From Pseudisothecium myosuroides (lineage: Eukaryota; Streptophyta; Bryopsida; Hypnales; Lembophyllaceae): a stretch of 64,000 nt of DNA. Location of the stretch: contig OX637293.1 in NCBI GenBank assembly GCA_951799445.1, positions 12,028,001 through 12,092,000 of the forward strand, read 5' to 3'. The notes under the pieces are model-generated. The model saw only the letters and a list, made by a program, of their open reading frames with translations, made no database searches and had not been told where the DNA came from. Shown piece after piece: positions 37,971-49,583 of this stretch (positions within the stretch are counted from its first letter, which is position 1; each line of letters starts with the position of its first letter). Position numbers and translations under genes: made by a program.

Positions 37971-38524
37971 CAATGATTGGTCAAGCATCTTCAAATTATC
38001 CTATACCCTTTGAGGATTCATGATGGACAATGGATTTCATCACAAAATGATCTCTCCACCCTTTATTTGTGCAAAGTTCAATGAAGCAATTCTTTCATTT
38101 TGCCATCAAAAAATTTCTTGATGGCAAATGGTCAAATGACATAGGTATTTGACTCAATAAATTCTTTGGATTTTTGGAAAACCATCTTTATATTTATTTA
38201 TAGATTTTTTTTGTCTAGTCCCAGAATTACTAGAAAAATGGGGCACACCACAAATGTTCTGCCACTATCTTGGTATTAAAGCTTACTTTAATTTTTCATA
38301 ATATGTGGATGAATATCGTGGATGAAGACTCAAGAGAGAAAGGGCAACCTCTCTGAAGGCTTTTGAATTTTATGCAAATATGGTGTTTGAAATGCTATGC
38401 TTGTCAACTCTTGCCTCTTCACAATGCGTCAAAACATGGGATATTTCCTCTTTGAATTAGCCTCTTAATCGAATTAGATGTGGTCGGGGCAAGCATAACT
38501 TGTTACTCCAAGCATCATTTCTAA
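37971..38524. other. Intergenic, nothing recognised
   Basis: AT-rich; no frame or repeat that I can support. Confidence 0.5.
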
Positions 38525-39010
38525 CCAATTATGTTTTTTTTGCCTATCCAACCATAGGATCTTATACTAAACTAGTATAAGAATGTGTCGAAGAAATTTA
38601 AGAAACTTTGACTATGTAGACTGCAAGATGTTTGCATTTAAAGAGAAGGAAACAAGTTTTTTTAATTTGCACCTTGCTCAATTACATTTTTTTTGCTTTG
38701 AACCTTCTTAACTTAAATTTTTGCTCCACCAATTTTGAATTTCTGATTTTATATGATGAAGAAATGATTTGAGAGTCTAGGAAAAAAAAATTCAAAAAAC
38801 ACAAACTCAGTTTTCACTCATTAAAAATTGTTAAGTAGAAGTAGGTTCAAGATTGAAGGGAAAACTAAATTGTTAGTAGCTCTAAGCTGGAATTACGACA
38901 CACCAATCTCAATGGTGAGATTGTTCTAGCAAGAGATCTTCACCTTGTAATACTTTTTTTTTTAAATTGTGAAAATTGAGTTCAAAAATGAATCCTACAA
39001 GTTATTCATT
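38525..39010 (+). mobile_element. TTAA-type element, fragment without ends
   Basis: Internal blocks of the 39618 copy are recognisable: CCAACCATAGGATCTTATAC, GACTGCAAGATGTTTGC, TTGAGAGTCTAGGAAAAAAA and AATGGTGAGATTGTTCTAGC. Both termini are missing. Confidence 0.7.
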
Positions 39011-39249
39011 AGAAGAAATCTCAGGTCTTCGGAGGGCCTCTTTGGAGTGACAAACTAAGCTATTTAATAGTGGATAAGGAGGCTATGAAAAGGGTCCGAA
39101 GTACATTATCAGTTGGTCTGACTTTTGCGAAAATAATCAAGCTATGAGTATTTTTGCAACTATAAAATGTGTCCGAAGTATTTAACTGTACAACCGGTGT
39201 TTAATTAACAATTGTTTCAATTAAATCAATTAAAATCCAAATAAGGCAC

Positions 39250-39317
39250 TTAATTTGGCTTAATTGGATTTAATTTGACTTAATTGAAACAAATTAAGTC
39301 CAATTAAGCCAAATTAA
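39250..39317. repeat. 28-bp near-perfect inverted repeat, 12-nt loop
   Basis: Arms 39250-39277 and 39290-39317 pair at 27 of 28 positions; core TTAATTTGGCTTAATTGGA. The sequence is built from repeated TTAAT/ATTAA words, so part of it is low complexity. Confidence 0.75.
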
Positions 39318-39617
39318 ATGGCTATTGAAGTTGTTTGTCTTTGGCTACTAACTTCAAAAGCCACTCATTTCAACTTAATTGAAACAAAATAAGTCCAATC
39401 ATACCAAACTTACTTAATTTTTTGAGATAGAAGATGAAAAGAAGAGTTTTTTATGCAAGTAGGGTAGTGGTAGGGTTAACTATGTAATGAACAAGGTAAT
39501 GAAAAGATGCAAACACCTTCTAGTTTTGCAATTAACCACCCCTCCATTTTGAAAAATCCAGAGCCATTGATGTCGGTAAAAAAAATCCCTCCCTCTCCAC
39601 TGCCGTTGATTTCTAAT

Positions 39618-40557
39618 TTAACCCCTAAAGGACCAAGGCCTTTTTTTTGCCAAAAAACACTCAAAACTGCCATATCTATAGCAAAGAGTAAAAAAAATTG
39701 AAAATTGTTCTTTTTCCACATCTAATCGTAGGATCTTACACCTAACTAGTATGAGAGTGTGTGGAAAAAATTTCAGAATTTTTGACCGCACAGATTGCAA
39801 GATATTTGCGTTTAAAGTGGAAAAAACAAGTTTTTCAGCACATTGCGGGACTAGATTTTTTTACTTTGAACATTTTTAACTTAAAATTTTTGCACTACAG
39901 AGTTTTGAGCTTTAAGTCTTTCTTGTGGAGAATTGAGTTGAGAGTCTAGGAAACAAAAAAAATATTCAAAAAAACTTAATTATCATTCTTAAAAGAATTA
40001 TTAAGTAGAAGTAGGTATGAGATAGAAGGAAAATCTAAAATATTCATATATTTTAGATGGAATTAAAATGCACTAATCCCAATGGTGAGATTGTTCTAAC
40101 AAGTAAATCAGACCATGCAAAAAAAAATTTGAAAAATTTGAAAAATTGCATTTAGAAATGAATCCTACAAATTATTTTTTTCATGAAGATGCTCTAACTG
40201 CCTGAAAAACAAGAATGTCCATAACTCTCTCATAACATATCCAAATGAAATGAATCAAAGCTTTCCAGATAGACAAAAATATAATCTATGAGAAAAAAAA
40301 TATTAAAAAAAAAAATTCAAATTTTTGTCCATTTTTTTTGGCTGCCCAGGCTGCCCGCCGTCCCCTCGTTTGAGCTTATTTGGTCATAACTTTTTTTCCC
40401 GGGCACCGATTGTGAAAAAAATTATATTCCCACGAAGCTAATCAGATTTTCTACCTCCAAAAAAAGTTTTAAAAAATCAGGAGAAAATTTCAGCCCGTAG
40501 GTACCTGCCCGAAAACGCATTTGTCCCCCGAAGGGACAATGGTCCTTTAGGGGTTAA
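39618..40557 (+). mobile_element. TTAA-flanked inverted-repeat element, full copy (940 bp)
   Basis: Both ends read TTAACCCCTAAAGGACCA (18 of 18 identical after inversion). TTAA at each end plus a terminal CCC is the pattern of piggyBac-superfamily elements, known for TTAA target duplications; the superfamily call is inference because no transposase is present. Inside the right end is a hairpin TTGTCCC...GGGACAA (about 40520-40539). Interior is AT-rich and noncoding. This is the best reference copy in the window. Confidence 0.85.
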
Positions 40558-41190
40558 AAAGTAAATTGATCGCCGTTGATTGCCATCGTGAGAAGCAATC
40601 TTGATCGTCACTATTGGATACGGATATGGATACATAATATGGATGTAGGATACGAATATACTATATGAATAGAGATATGGGATACAGATACATATCCGGA
40701 ATACATACATATCCATATAGAAATCCACTAATATATCCCATATTGATTGGTGTCCAAACTACTCATGAAAAATACAAATATGTGTGAGGGGTTACTTAAC
40801 AAGCAATAAAAATTATGAATTAACTATGTCAATATGAATTAAATATCACTTTTGTCACTATATACTCAGAAGATGTTAACTTATTATTATTAACATTGTC
40901 CCAACAATAGTGGTAGTGGTAGGATTAACAATGGGATATGTACCTTCACTCATTTGATAATGAATGAACTATCTTCACATTATCCCATAGCCATTGTGGA
41001 TTCATGGTGGACAATCCATTTCTCTATAAAAGCAACCTCTTCACCCTTTACACTCACCAAATGTCAATGAAAGTAATATATTCTTATTGCCATCAAAAAA
41101 AAATTGGGGGTGGTAGATTGTCATTGAATATTTTTGGACATTTTTGGACATTTGCTTTTGGGGGCACAATTTGGTTTGAGTGTAAGGTGC
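40558..41190. other. Intergenic, nothing coding
   Basis: Contains a degenerate ATGGATA/ATACGGATA-type simple repeat at about 40617-40735 and otherwise AT-rich sequence. Confidence 0.5.
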
Positions 41191-41274
41191 ATCTGAATAC
41201 AAAGTGTTAAATAATTAGGATTAAGGTGCATTAGAGTATCTTAATCCTAATTATTTAACACTTTGTATTCAGAT
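41191..41274. repeat. Perfect 35-bp inverted repeat, 14-nt loop
   Basis: Arms 41191-41225 and 41240-41274 are exact reverse complements (outer end ATCTGAATACAAAGTG). A transcript would form an uninterrupted 35-bp stem. The absence of any mismatch suggests recent origin or selection. Confidence 0.95.
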
Positions 41275-41298
41275 TTTGAGAATATTTGATATTTGATA

Positions 41299-41710
41299 TT
41301 CCCTCTGTAAAATGATTGTCCACTTTGAATGTCAGGTTTTTTTAAGGTTTTTTTGAATAGATCATATGGAGACTTATATAGGTTGCAATGAACACATGCA
41401 ATGTTCTTCATTGATTCTAGTGATATTAAATTTGTGACCTTTCTTAATTATGTTTTTCATAATACGACCAATGAAATTGGCTCAAAAACTTTGTGTCTTG
41501 GTGTGGCTCTTGCTTTGTTGTGTTGGTTAGGTTGTTAGGTGCTTATCAAAGTTTAGTTGTAAATGAATTGTTGAAAAGCTAAAAATTTCCACCAAGGACT
41601 TCTCTTCTAGTTCTATGTACTGTTTCCTTTGTCCATTTGTTAAAAAAAAAAAATTGGGGCTCAAAAAATTACCAACAAAATTGTGGACAATCATTTCAAG
41701 ACGGAGGGAG
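41299..41710. mobile_element. Stowaway-like MITE (Tc1/mariner type), 412 bp
   Basis: Right end on the minus strand CTCCCTCCGTCTTGAAATGA and left end TTCCCTCTGTAAAATGA, both followed by TTGTCCAC, and flanked by TA (41297-41298, 41711-41712). CTCCCTCCGT with TA duplication is the known signature of Stowaway MITEs. Confidence 0.85.
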
Positions 41711-41712
41711 TA

Positions 41713-42297
41713 TGAATTTTCTTCATTTTTTTTCTCGAAAAGTTCACAATAATTTCAAATTTTCCCAAAAAATTTATGACTCGTAGTACACATATGATTT
41801 CATCCCTGAAAAATACTGTAAATATAAAATTCTTCATTCATATCTAGTTGCAAAATGGTAGCAAACAGAGTGATGGACAGTGAACTCAATTCAAATCAGT
41901 GGTCATGGGCCAGAACTTCCAGGGTTAACAGGTACTCATGTCATTAGCAAACTACAACAACAAACCAGCCTGGAAACACTACAAATTATTCCTTAGCTCT
42001 ACCTGGCGCACCTAAATCAAAACAGCTACAATGCAACAGCAGCAACTGAATAGACAACTAAATCCCAGTCCGAAAAAATGGATGAACAAATAAGAAGTAC
42101 TTGGGTCTCTTTCATAATGACATCAGAGCAAAGATCCAGTGCACACCCAAGGCCACGCTTTACAGTCTTTTTACACTACTTTGTGAGGAGAGGGTCCCTG
42201 ACAGACAGACCTTCCTCAGAGATAATGAAATGTCTCCCTACTCTTTGAAATGTGAACCAATACAAAACGGCAGAAACCATCACCACTGCTTCCATGC
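41713..42297. other. 3' flank of the CBS gene
   Basis: Probably contains the 3' untranslated region of the minus-strand CBS gene. No separate gene seen. Confidence 0.5.
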
Positions 42298-44864
42298 TCA
42301 CTGCGATGCCTTGTCAAGAAAGGCTTCCTTGAAAGCACCGCCAAAATAGCCATCGAAGAACCCTGGAGGCTCGGACACAAAGCAAGCAATAATATCTCGC
42401 AGGGTTATCACTCCCATCAATCGAGTCGTCTCATCGACGACGTAAATGCGGTAAATCTTCTTGCTTGCCAAAGTTTCGATCACCTTGCCTAGCGAATCCG
42501 TCTTGGCACATGTCACCGGAGGTGATGTGCCAGTTTGTCCCTCCACCTCTGCAATTGTTTGCATGAACTCCAGCACGGTCAAGTGGCTGCCAAACAAATT
42601 TAATGCAGTCAGTCACTGCAAAATGTTGGTTTTCTGACGAACGCAAGAAACGCAAGAAACGAATCCCAGTTGATCAATTACATGTAACTGGAATCGATTC
42701 CACCCCCCTAAAGAAACAAGGATTCATGGTTTGAAAATGGTGTATTCGATTGATCATACTGTTAAAAAGATAGGGTCAGATTATACATCACCGGAATCAG
42801 CGACGAATATTGCATGTGATGGTCAATAAACTAAAAAAATGGGACAGAAAAAAGTTCCCATGTAACCCACTCCAAACTGCTAAAAAAAAGTGAGGTCAAA
42901 TTTGGGTCGTTCAGGAGCTAGGCACTCACCTGCGTCTTGCAAAAAGATGAGACTTCAGTAATAGGAACCGAACATCGCGAACACTGATGCTTCCTACAAG
43001 GTGATTATCCGGACCAGCCACGACTGGAAGGCCTCCAATACCTTTCTCCTTCATCAATTTAAAGGCCTCCAACACCAACTTGCTTGCGTCTACAGACACC
43101 ACCTACATGTCCCCCAGTAAAATAACTTAGCACCCTAAGACATCCCAAGAATCTTTTCTAAGCATACAGTGCTTAAATTTCAATTATCACAAAGAAAAAT
43201 GATCCAACCAATGCTTGCTTGCTTGCAATACCTGATCAGGCAGCATCACAGGAAGACCGACTTGATGTACAGATTTGGTTGCAACAGTATCGAACCAATC
43301 GCGACCTTGACATTGAGCGAGCCCTTTGACAACTGATGACTGCGAGATCATATTTTGAACAACGCCCTTGTCAATGTCTACAACTGGGATGCTCCGCAGG
43401 CGGAATTTAGTGAGCAACAGGAGCACAGTAAGCATAGAATCATCGTGCTGAACTGGCAGAAACGGAGCCCATCTATAAAACCTGGTGATCTCTTCCACCT
43501 GCGCAAATTCAATCGTGTAAGTCTTCGATATCATAAATGTCCTTGATCATCTTGGCAAAAAAGCATAAAAAGCTCAAAGAACAGGTAGTTAGACACAAAG
43601 TATTCACTTACTTTAGTGGACTTAAAAGGTTCATTCTCAAGAATAAGCTTGTAAAAGTCTTCACCGAGGCTATCCACAGCAGAGGATGCATCCTTGGCTC
43701 CTCTCTCAGCTGCTACACCACCTACAGTCAGACACACAGTGACCTACTCAGGACAATGAACAAAAGACTGAAAGAACCATCATAAGAAACAAGGTACGGT
43801 AGGCAGAATAGAACACAAGAGAGAGAGCATATATACCTGCAAGGGCAGCCCCAACGGCAACAGTGGCAACACCAGCCATTGCAACAGGACCAGTTAACCC
43901 AAGCACAAGGGCTCCCAGTGCACCCAACGCTCCAGCTCCCATGCCCGCAACTGTGGCCGATCCAGTGGTAATCGCAGCTGCAGCCAGCTCCGCCTGCTCA
44001 AGCACCCACAGAATAATAGAAGCATAATCCACAATGCCAATGTATTGCACAGACCATGGATCGCTAGAACTTGCACGCGGGTCCTTCACGGGAGCAGAAA
44101 AAATGTTGTTCTCTGCAAGCAGATGTACAGCATCTGACACCGATGCATCGCCTGAAATCTCCAACACTGCAAGAAAAAAAATCATTTCACTGGTTGTAAG
44201 TAAGACTGAGAAAGATCAAAAGAACACAGCGTGTCCTCATATATTGTCAGTATCAGGTAGAGATACTAAGACCGTTAATGACCTGATCCTACCTCCTATG
44301 CTGACCAATATTACCGACAGCAATTTATATCTTCCTATACACTTGGTTGACCTTCACTTGGTTGGTGTAAGCATGACTTGGCTGGAAGGATGACTTAGCC
44401 ATTGATCAAAGTCACTCTATCAATCTATCAAATCCGTCCAGCTCCTGGTATTTGATAGAGTGGTGACTTAGCCACTGAACTTAGAATGGACACGGGATTG
44501 TCTACTGTCCCTTTAACAGTGGCCTGCAACCTTCCACTGCATAAGAAATTCTTACATTGAGTGGGAAGAATTAGAACTCAAGAAATTTTGGCTCTTGTAC
44601 CCAAAGTGAGCTCTACAGTGAGCTCCAAGTGAAAGCACAGTCCTCCATACTGGTTGAAATGCTTCCAAGTGACGCAAATAGATCCTCTACGTATTGAATG
44701 TACATACCTTTGCCGCAAGGAAGCTTGGGAAAGGACGACACCGGCACTTTCTTAAACGCTGAATTGAGGAGCCTTCGCACGTTCTGCGGCACCCCTACAT
44801 TCTCCCCTTCCTCTGCCCACAACCTTTTCAATTGCTCCTCCATTGAAGTATCATTGTGCCCCAT
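42298..44864 (-). CDS. CBS-domain protein, SnRK1 gamma-subunit-like (KING1-like)
   Basis: Six exons on the minus strand join in frame into 441 residues: 44864-44708, 44166-43837, 43721-43612, 43498-43232, 43102-42930, 42586-42298 (TGA). Start MGHNDTSMEEQLKRLW; no other in-frame ATG is plausible upstream. Four CBS modules: about residues 53-110 (IFSAPV, YIGIVDYASIILWVL), 200-265 (RWAPFLPV, LLLLTKFRLRSIPVVD), 288-340 (EAFKLMKEKGIGGLPVV, ISVRDVRFLLL) and 365-430 (KIYRIYVVDETTRLMGVITL). VSSFPKLPCGK and the C-terminal CFVSEPPGFFDGYF agree with plant KING1/At1g69800-type proteins as I know them. These bind adenine nucleotides and are related to regulatory subunits of the SnRK1 energy-sensing kinase. 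Between CBS1 and CBS2 is an Ala/Gly-rich hydrophobic stretch (about 112-172). Length fits the family. The gene looks intact. Confidence 0.93.
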
Positions 44865-44984
44865 TCTGATTTCAGCTAACTAGATTAAACTTGCGTCTTC
44901 AAAAAAAGATGAATTCCTCCTGTTCAATCACAAAATCAAAAATCAAAACGTCACTCTAACAAATCGTTTCCACCACACCTAATA
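44865..44984 (-). other. Upstream flank of the CBS gene, possible leader-intron acceptor
   Basis: Reading on the minus strand, TGAAATCAG ends one base before the ATG, so a leader intron could end here. A possible donor (GCGAAG/GTGGGT) lies near 45996. This is inference; no transcript data. Confidence 0.3.
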
Positions 44985-45920
44985 GTGTAAGAAATGCTAC
45001 CCTAAAACCTGTGATCTCCTTGTTTCTGGATATAGATTAATAAGAATGCATTCAGAAGTGAAGGTACCTCCTAAACCCTTAACATTTCAAACTTGTACAC
45101 AAAGCAACACTATCAGCGGATTCTAAAAATCCCTACAATATTCAGAAACAAGGAGATCACAGGTTGTAGGGCTACTTCTGAATATTGTAGGGCTACTCTA
45201 TTATTCCAAAAAACTCCGCTCTCCTTGCGTCTAAACATTTACTTCTACACGAAAAAGGGAAGGCAAAAAGGAGAAGGCATACACAAAGGGATCCCCAATG
45301 TACCCTGCAAAAAGTTAGTGTGGCCTTTCAGGTTTACGCAAATGCACTCAAAAAGATGACGTGCTTGACCTCCCAACTCAAAAACGCATTCAGAAGTGAA
45401 AAATTGGATTGGTATCTGTTAACCCCAATCCATTTCAAACTTGCACACAACGCAACACTTACTAATAAGGTAACGAATGCTACTCTAAAAATCCCTAAAA
45501 TCTCCGATCTCCTTGCTTCTGAACATTTATTTCTACACGAAGAAGGGGATGCAAAAAGAAGAGGTCATACACAAAGCGACCCCCAATGTACCCTGGAAAA
45601 AGTCATTGTGGCCATTAAGGGTTCAGCAAAACCACGCATAGATTTGACGAGCTTGACCTCCGACCTCGATTGGTATCAGCTAAACCCTAACCATTTCAAA
45701 CTTGTACACAAAAACAACACTCTAAACGGATTACTTATATAAAATACGAAAATCTAATCTAAAAATGCGTAAAACCCCTGATCTCCTTGTATCTGAACAT
45801 TTATTTTCTACACGAAGCAGGGATGCAAAACGAAGTGATCGGCAATGTACTCTGAAAAAGTTATTGTGGACTTGAAGGGTTAAGCAAAATCACGCGAAAA
45901 GCTTGACGTGCTTGAAATCC
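44985..45920. repeat. Three-plus tandem units of 260-340 bp upstream of the CBS gene
   Basis: Units start near 45048, 45386 and 45668, with a partial one at 44985. Shared blocks are GCATTCAGAAGTGAA, CATTTCAAACTTG(T/C)ACACA, GATCTCCTTG(C/T)(G/T)TCT, ACATTTA(C/T)TTCTACACGAA, CCAATGTACCCTG and GACGTGCTTGACCTCC. The units are diverged and of unequal length. They lie between the CBS start codon and its presumed promoter, perhaps in a leader intron. No coding function is supported. Confidence 0.8.
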
Positions 45921-46210
45921 GAAACACACAAACAAGTTCAAATTGCAAGAACTTCAGAATGCAGGTCACCCGATCTGGTGCGAGATCACAAACCCACCTT
46001 CGCAAAGCGGATCGACAAGAGCTGGAGCTTCGCAAACGCAGTGGAGAACAATTGGCTTCGTTGCGATGCGGAGGGTTTGCTTGGAGAGGCAGACAAGGAG
46101 TGCCACGTTGAGATTGATTGGGCAAGACGGAGGGCGGCACGTGTCGTGATGGATGGTGTGCTCTGTTCACATTGACAGGATTGAGTGGTTTGAGAGGGGC
46201 CATTTCGTTT

Positions 46211-47250
46211 CCTTTTCACGGTTGTTGGAAGTAGGGTTTTGTTTTTTGTTTTTCATTTTTTATGAATTGCCAAAGTGGCGATATAAATTGTTATATTGGT
46301 GCTCTAAATTGCAACATTCATTCATATATGGGATAGAAAATATCACATTGGCACATATCACATATCTATAATTCTATTTTCATCCACAATTTGGCGATTT
46401 CATCCAAGATTTTTTTAGAATTTGAAGTTTTTTGGCAAAAAAATTCACGATTTGTCGTCATTTTTTAGCCAAATTATTTTTCTCTAATGCAATTTGACAT
46501 TAGAAAGCCAAAAAAAAAAAATTGGTTTGAAATGCCCTAAAAAAGATCCCAAATCATTAAGTTTATTACTTTACAATCATAAAGTGCCATTTGTAAAGTA
46601 GGAGCCATTCAAAGCAAACATTTTGAGGTCATATTGGTGACACACTTCAATAAACAAATATTTGACAAAAATAGAAGATTGCAAGTGAACATAATCAAAT
46701 AGTTCTACTTTAGCTCATCACTATTTAAATCAAGCTCTTTGTCCTCATGCCTAGCTGCATAGGCCTTGATGGCAATTATCGTTGAGTGATCTAATTTCCA
46801 CCCTCGAAGATATTTTGTCCAAAATTTTAAATTGAAGGGGATTGGGAAGTGAGAAATGGTTAACTTTTTTTCCAAAAAATCATATTAAATTTTTTTTTTT
46901 AGTATACATACAACAAACTTGAATGGATACCTATAGTATAATGGACTTTTTCAACTAATCTTGTTGGGCGCTAAAGATAAAATCAAAATCAAAAATTTGA
47001 TCAGTCAATATATTTAGATTTTGGATTTAAAAAGAATTTTGAAAGGAAATTTTAGGTGCAATTTTTAGTAATTAGAAATGGGATTGATAATAAAATCAAG
47101 TCTACCTCCTATCTTAATCCATAACAAGTCCCGAAGGCCTTTTTTGGCTATATATTTTTACTTGTATAGTAGTGTTTTGTAATTGGGCTTTAACAGATTA
47201 GACTACATTGTCATATTTAAGTCTATATTTCTGTTGTGCACATCCAGTGC
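46211..47250. other. AT-rich intergenic, nothing recognised
   Basis: No frame above about 70 codons and no clear repeat partner. Presumed upstream flank of the CBS gene at its left part (45.9-46.2 kb is G+C-richer). Confidence 0.5.
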
Positions 47251-47258
47251 TTAACCCT

Positions 47259-48083
47259 TTAACCCCTAAAGGACCATTAATCCTTCGGGGGACAAATGGA
47301 ATTTCCAGCAAGTACCTACGGGCTGAATTTTTGTCGTGATTTTTTGAAACTTTTTTTGGAGATAGAAAAACTAATAACCTTTGTGGGAATATAATTTTTT
47401 CACTATCGGTGCCCGGGAACAACAATTATGACCAAATAAGCTCAAAATAGGGGACATGGGGCATTCCGGGCAGTTGAAAAAAAATTACAAAAACTTGAAT
47501 TTTTTTTTATATTTTTTTTCTCATAGATTATATTTTTGTCTATTTGGAAAGCTTTGATTCATTTCATTTGGATTTGTTATGAAAAAGTTATGAACATTCT
47601 TGGTTTTTGGACACAGTTAGAGCATCTTCTTGAAAAAAATAACTTGTAGGATTCATTTCTGAATGCAATTTTTCAAATTTTTCAAAAAAAAATTTCATGG
47701 TTTAGTTTACTTGCTAAAACAATCTCACCATTGGAATTAGTGCATTTTAATTCCATCTAAAATATATGAATAATTTAGATTTTCCTTCTATCTTGTACCT
47801 ACTTCTACTTAACAATTTTTTTAAGAATGATAATTAAGTCAAAAAATCTAGTCCTGCAATGTGCTGAAAAAATTGTTTTTTTCACTTTAAATGCAGATAT
47901 CTTGCAATCTGTGCAGTCAAAAATTCTAAAAAAAATTCCAAACATTTTTATACTAGTTAGGTGTAAGATCCTACGGTTAGATGTAAAAAAAAAACATTTT
48001 TCAGTTTTTTTTATTTTTTGCTATAGAAATGGTAGATTTGAGTGTTTTGAGGCAGAAAAAAGGCCTTGGTACTTAGGGGTTCT
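47259..48083 (-). mobile_element. TTAA-type element nested in a relative (825 bp)
   Basis: Left end TTAACCCCTAAAGGACCATT; right end CCTTGGTACTTAGGGGTTCT with the last TTAA decayed to TTCT. It is the reverse of the 39618 copy. It inserted in a TTAA within the terminal repeat of the surrounding variant element. Confidence 0.8.
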
Positions 48084-48906
48084 GTTCTTTGACTATGATT
48101 TCCCAAAAAATGCTCAAAAATTGCCATTTTGAGCACAAGTATCAAATTCTAAAAAAAACATTTTTGACACATGTAAACATAATATCTTTTAGTACATTGG
48201 TATGAAAAGATGTGGGAAAAAATTCAGAATTTTCCACTGTGTCGATTGCAAGATATTAGCTTTTGAATTGACAAAAATCTTTTTTTTGGCCTTGCAAAAA
48301 AACGGGTAGTTGCACTTCACAAGGTCACATCTGTATGAAAAAACATCCAAAATGGTAGTTACTTTTTAGATTCATTCTTCAAGGCAAGTTGGCTACATGT
48401 ATGAAAAATTTCAGATCATTTGGAATTGTACGACACTAGGAAAAAAATAGTAAGTTGAAAGAAGTAGAGAATTATTCAAAACACTAAATTGTTAAAAAGT
48501 TAATTATGAAATTGAAAAATGCCAATCCCAATGGTTTTTGTGTTGTAATAAACAATCTACCGGTATATCCTATAGTTTTATTTTTTTCCAAAAATATTGA
48601 AAATTGAGTGAATAAACAATTTCAAAGTTTATTTTAGAATAGAAAATCCATAACTACGCTCAAACTGAAATTCCTCATAACTTTTGACTCATTAATCAAA
48701 ATGGAATGATTCGAAGCTTTCTAGGTATATATAAATTTAGAAAACCAATTTCAAATTTTTGTTTCTAAAAAAAGTGATTTTTTTAATCTACCCAGACTAA
48801 CTGCCTAAGAAAAAAAGTAACAAATTAAAACATAACTTTTGACTCATATTTCCAAATGTCATGAAATTTAGTGCACATGAAAGATATTCTTTGTTTACAA
48901 CTTCTA

Positions 48907-49093
48907 CATTGAATAGGGATTTTAAGGGGACCCATACTAATCAATTGACATTTCACACTATATAAATATCTTCCTTTGTTGTGCATCAATAGTTATTGAA
49001 GTGTTTGGGGATTGTACATCATGTTTCAAACATCTAGAGTTTTCCACAATAAGTCCCTTTAATTTTTGGTCCCCTTACTATCCCTATTCAGTG
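48907..49093. mobile_element. TA-flanked MITE, copy A (187 bp)
   Basis: Termini CATTGAATAGGGATTTTAAG and, inverted, CACTGAATAGGGATAGTAAG, flanked by TA. The related element at 53152 lacks it at the matching site (CTTCTA/TTAAAATTT near 53973), which gives a pre-insertion site and a TA duplication. Confidence 0.85.
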
Positions 49094-49583
49094 TATTAAA
49101 GTTTGGGCCTAAAATATGCAAATGTCTAGTCGCATGTACTTGCCCAAAATTGCTATATTGTTGAAAATAGCAAGCTGGTCCTTTAGGGGTTAATTGAATT
49201 GAATTTTTGAGCTTGCATGGGTGTAATTATCCTAGAATGACTTGACTTACTCCATTGAATTTTCAATTGCATATATTTTTATCATGAGGTGGAAGTGAAA
49301 AAATATGTTGAAATTAGGAATGACCTTTGTTTTCATCTTCCAGACTCTAAACCATTTGACTTGTATGACTAATGCTTGGTTTAATTGAAATTTTAAATTT
49401 ATATGGATACAATAAGTCTATGAATATACAATTTAATGTAATTGGTCATATAAATCCAATTCTATGATACAAAATTGAGGCAACAAGGCTTGTAACAATG
49501 CAAAATCTTTAGCAAAACCTATTGGATTAAACTAACAATTGTAGTTGTTTTACTAATCCTTAACCCCTTAAGGACCAAGGAGT

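Larger units (their letters stand above)
47251..49193 (+). mobile_element. TTAA-type variant element, interrupted by two insertions
   Basis: Starts TTAACCCTTTAA (47251-47262), resumes at 48084 (GTTCTTTGACTATG) and ends GGTCCTTTAGGGGTTAA at 49193. It parallels the uninterrupted variant at 53152-54080 (TGAACCCATAAAGTTCCATG). A reference-type TTAA element (47259-48083) and a TA-flanked MITE (48907-49093) sit inside it. The element proper totals about 930 bp. Confidence 0.75.

Noticed and set aside
39600..40585. GCCGTTGATT direct repeat flanking the full TTAA element as a long TSD
   Set aside because: The repeats are not adjacent to the ends (6 and ~14 bp away); TTAA fits all copies better.
42298..44864. 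Second gene on the plus strand over the CBS locus
   Set aside because: Plus-strand frames here are antisense shadows of exons that splice correctly on the minus strand.
44985..45920. CRISPR-like array
   Set aside because: Units are 260-340 bp and diverged throughout, with no short identical repeats and spacers; plant nuclear context.
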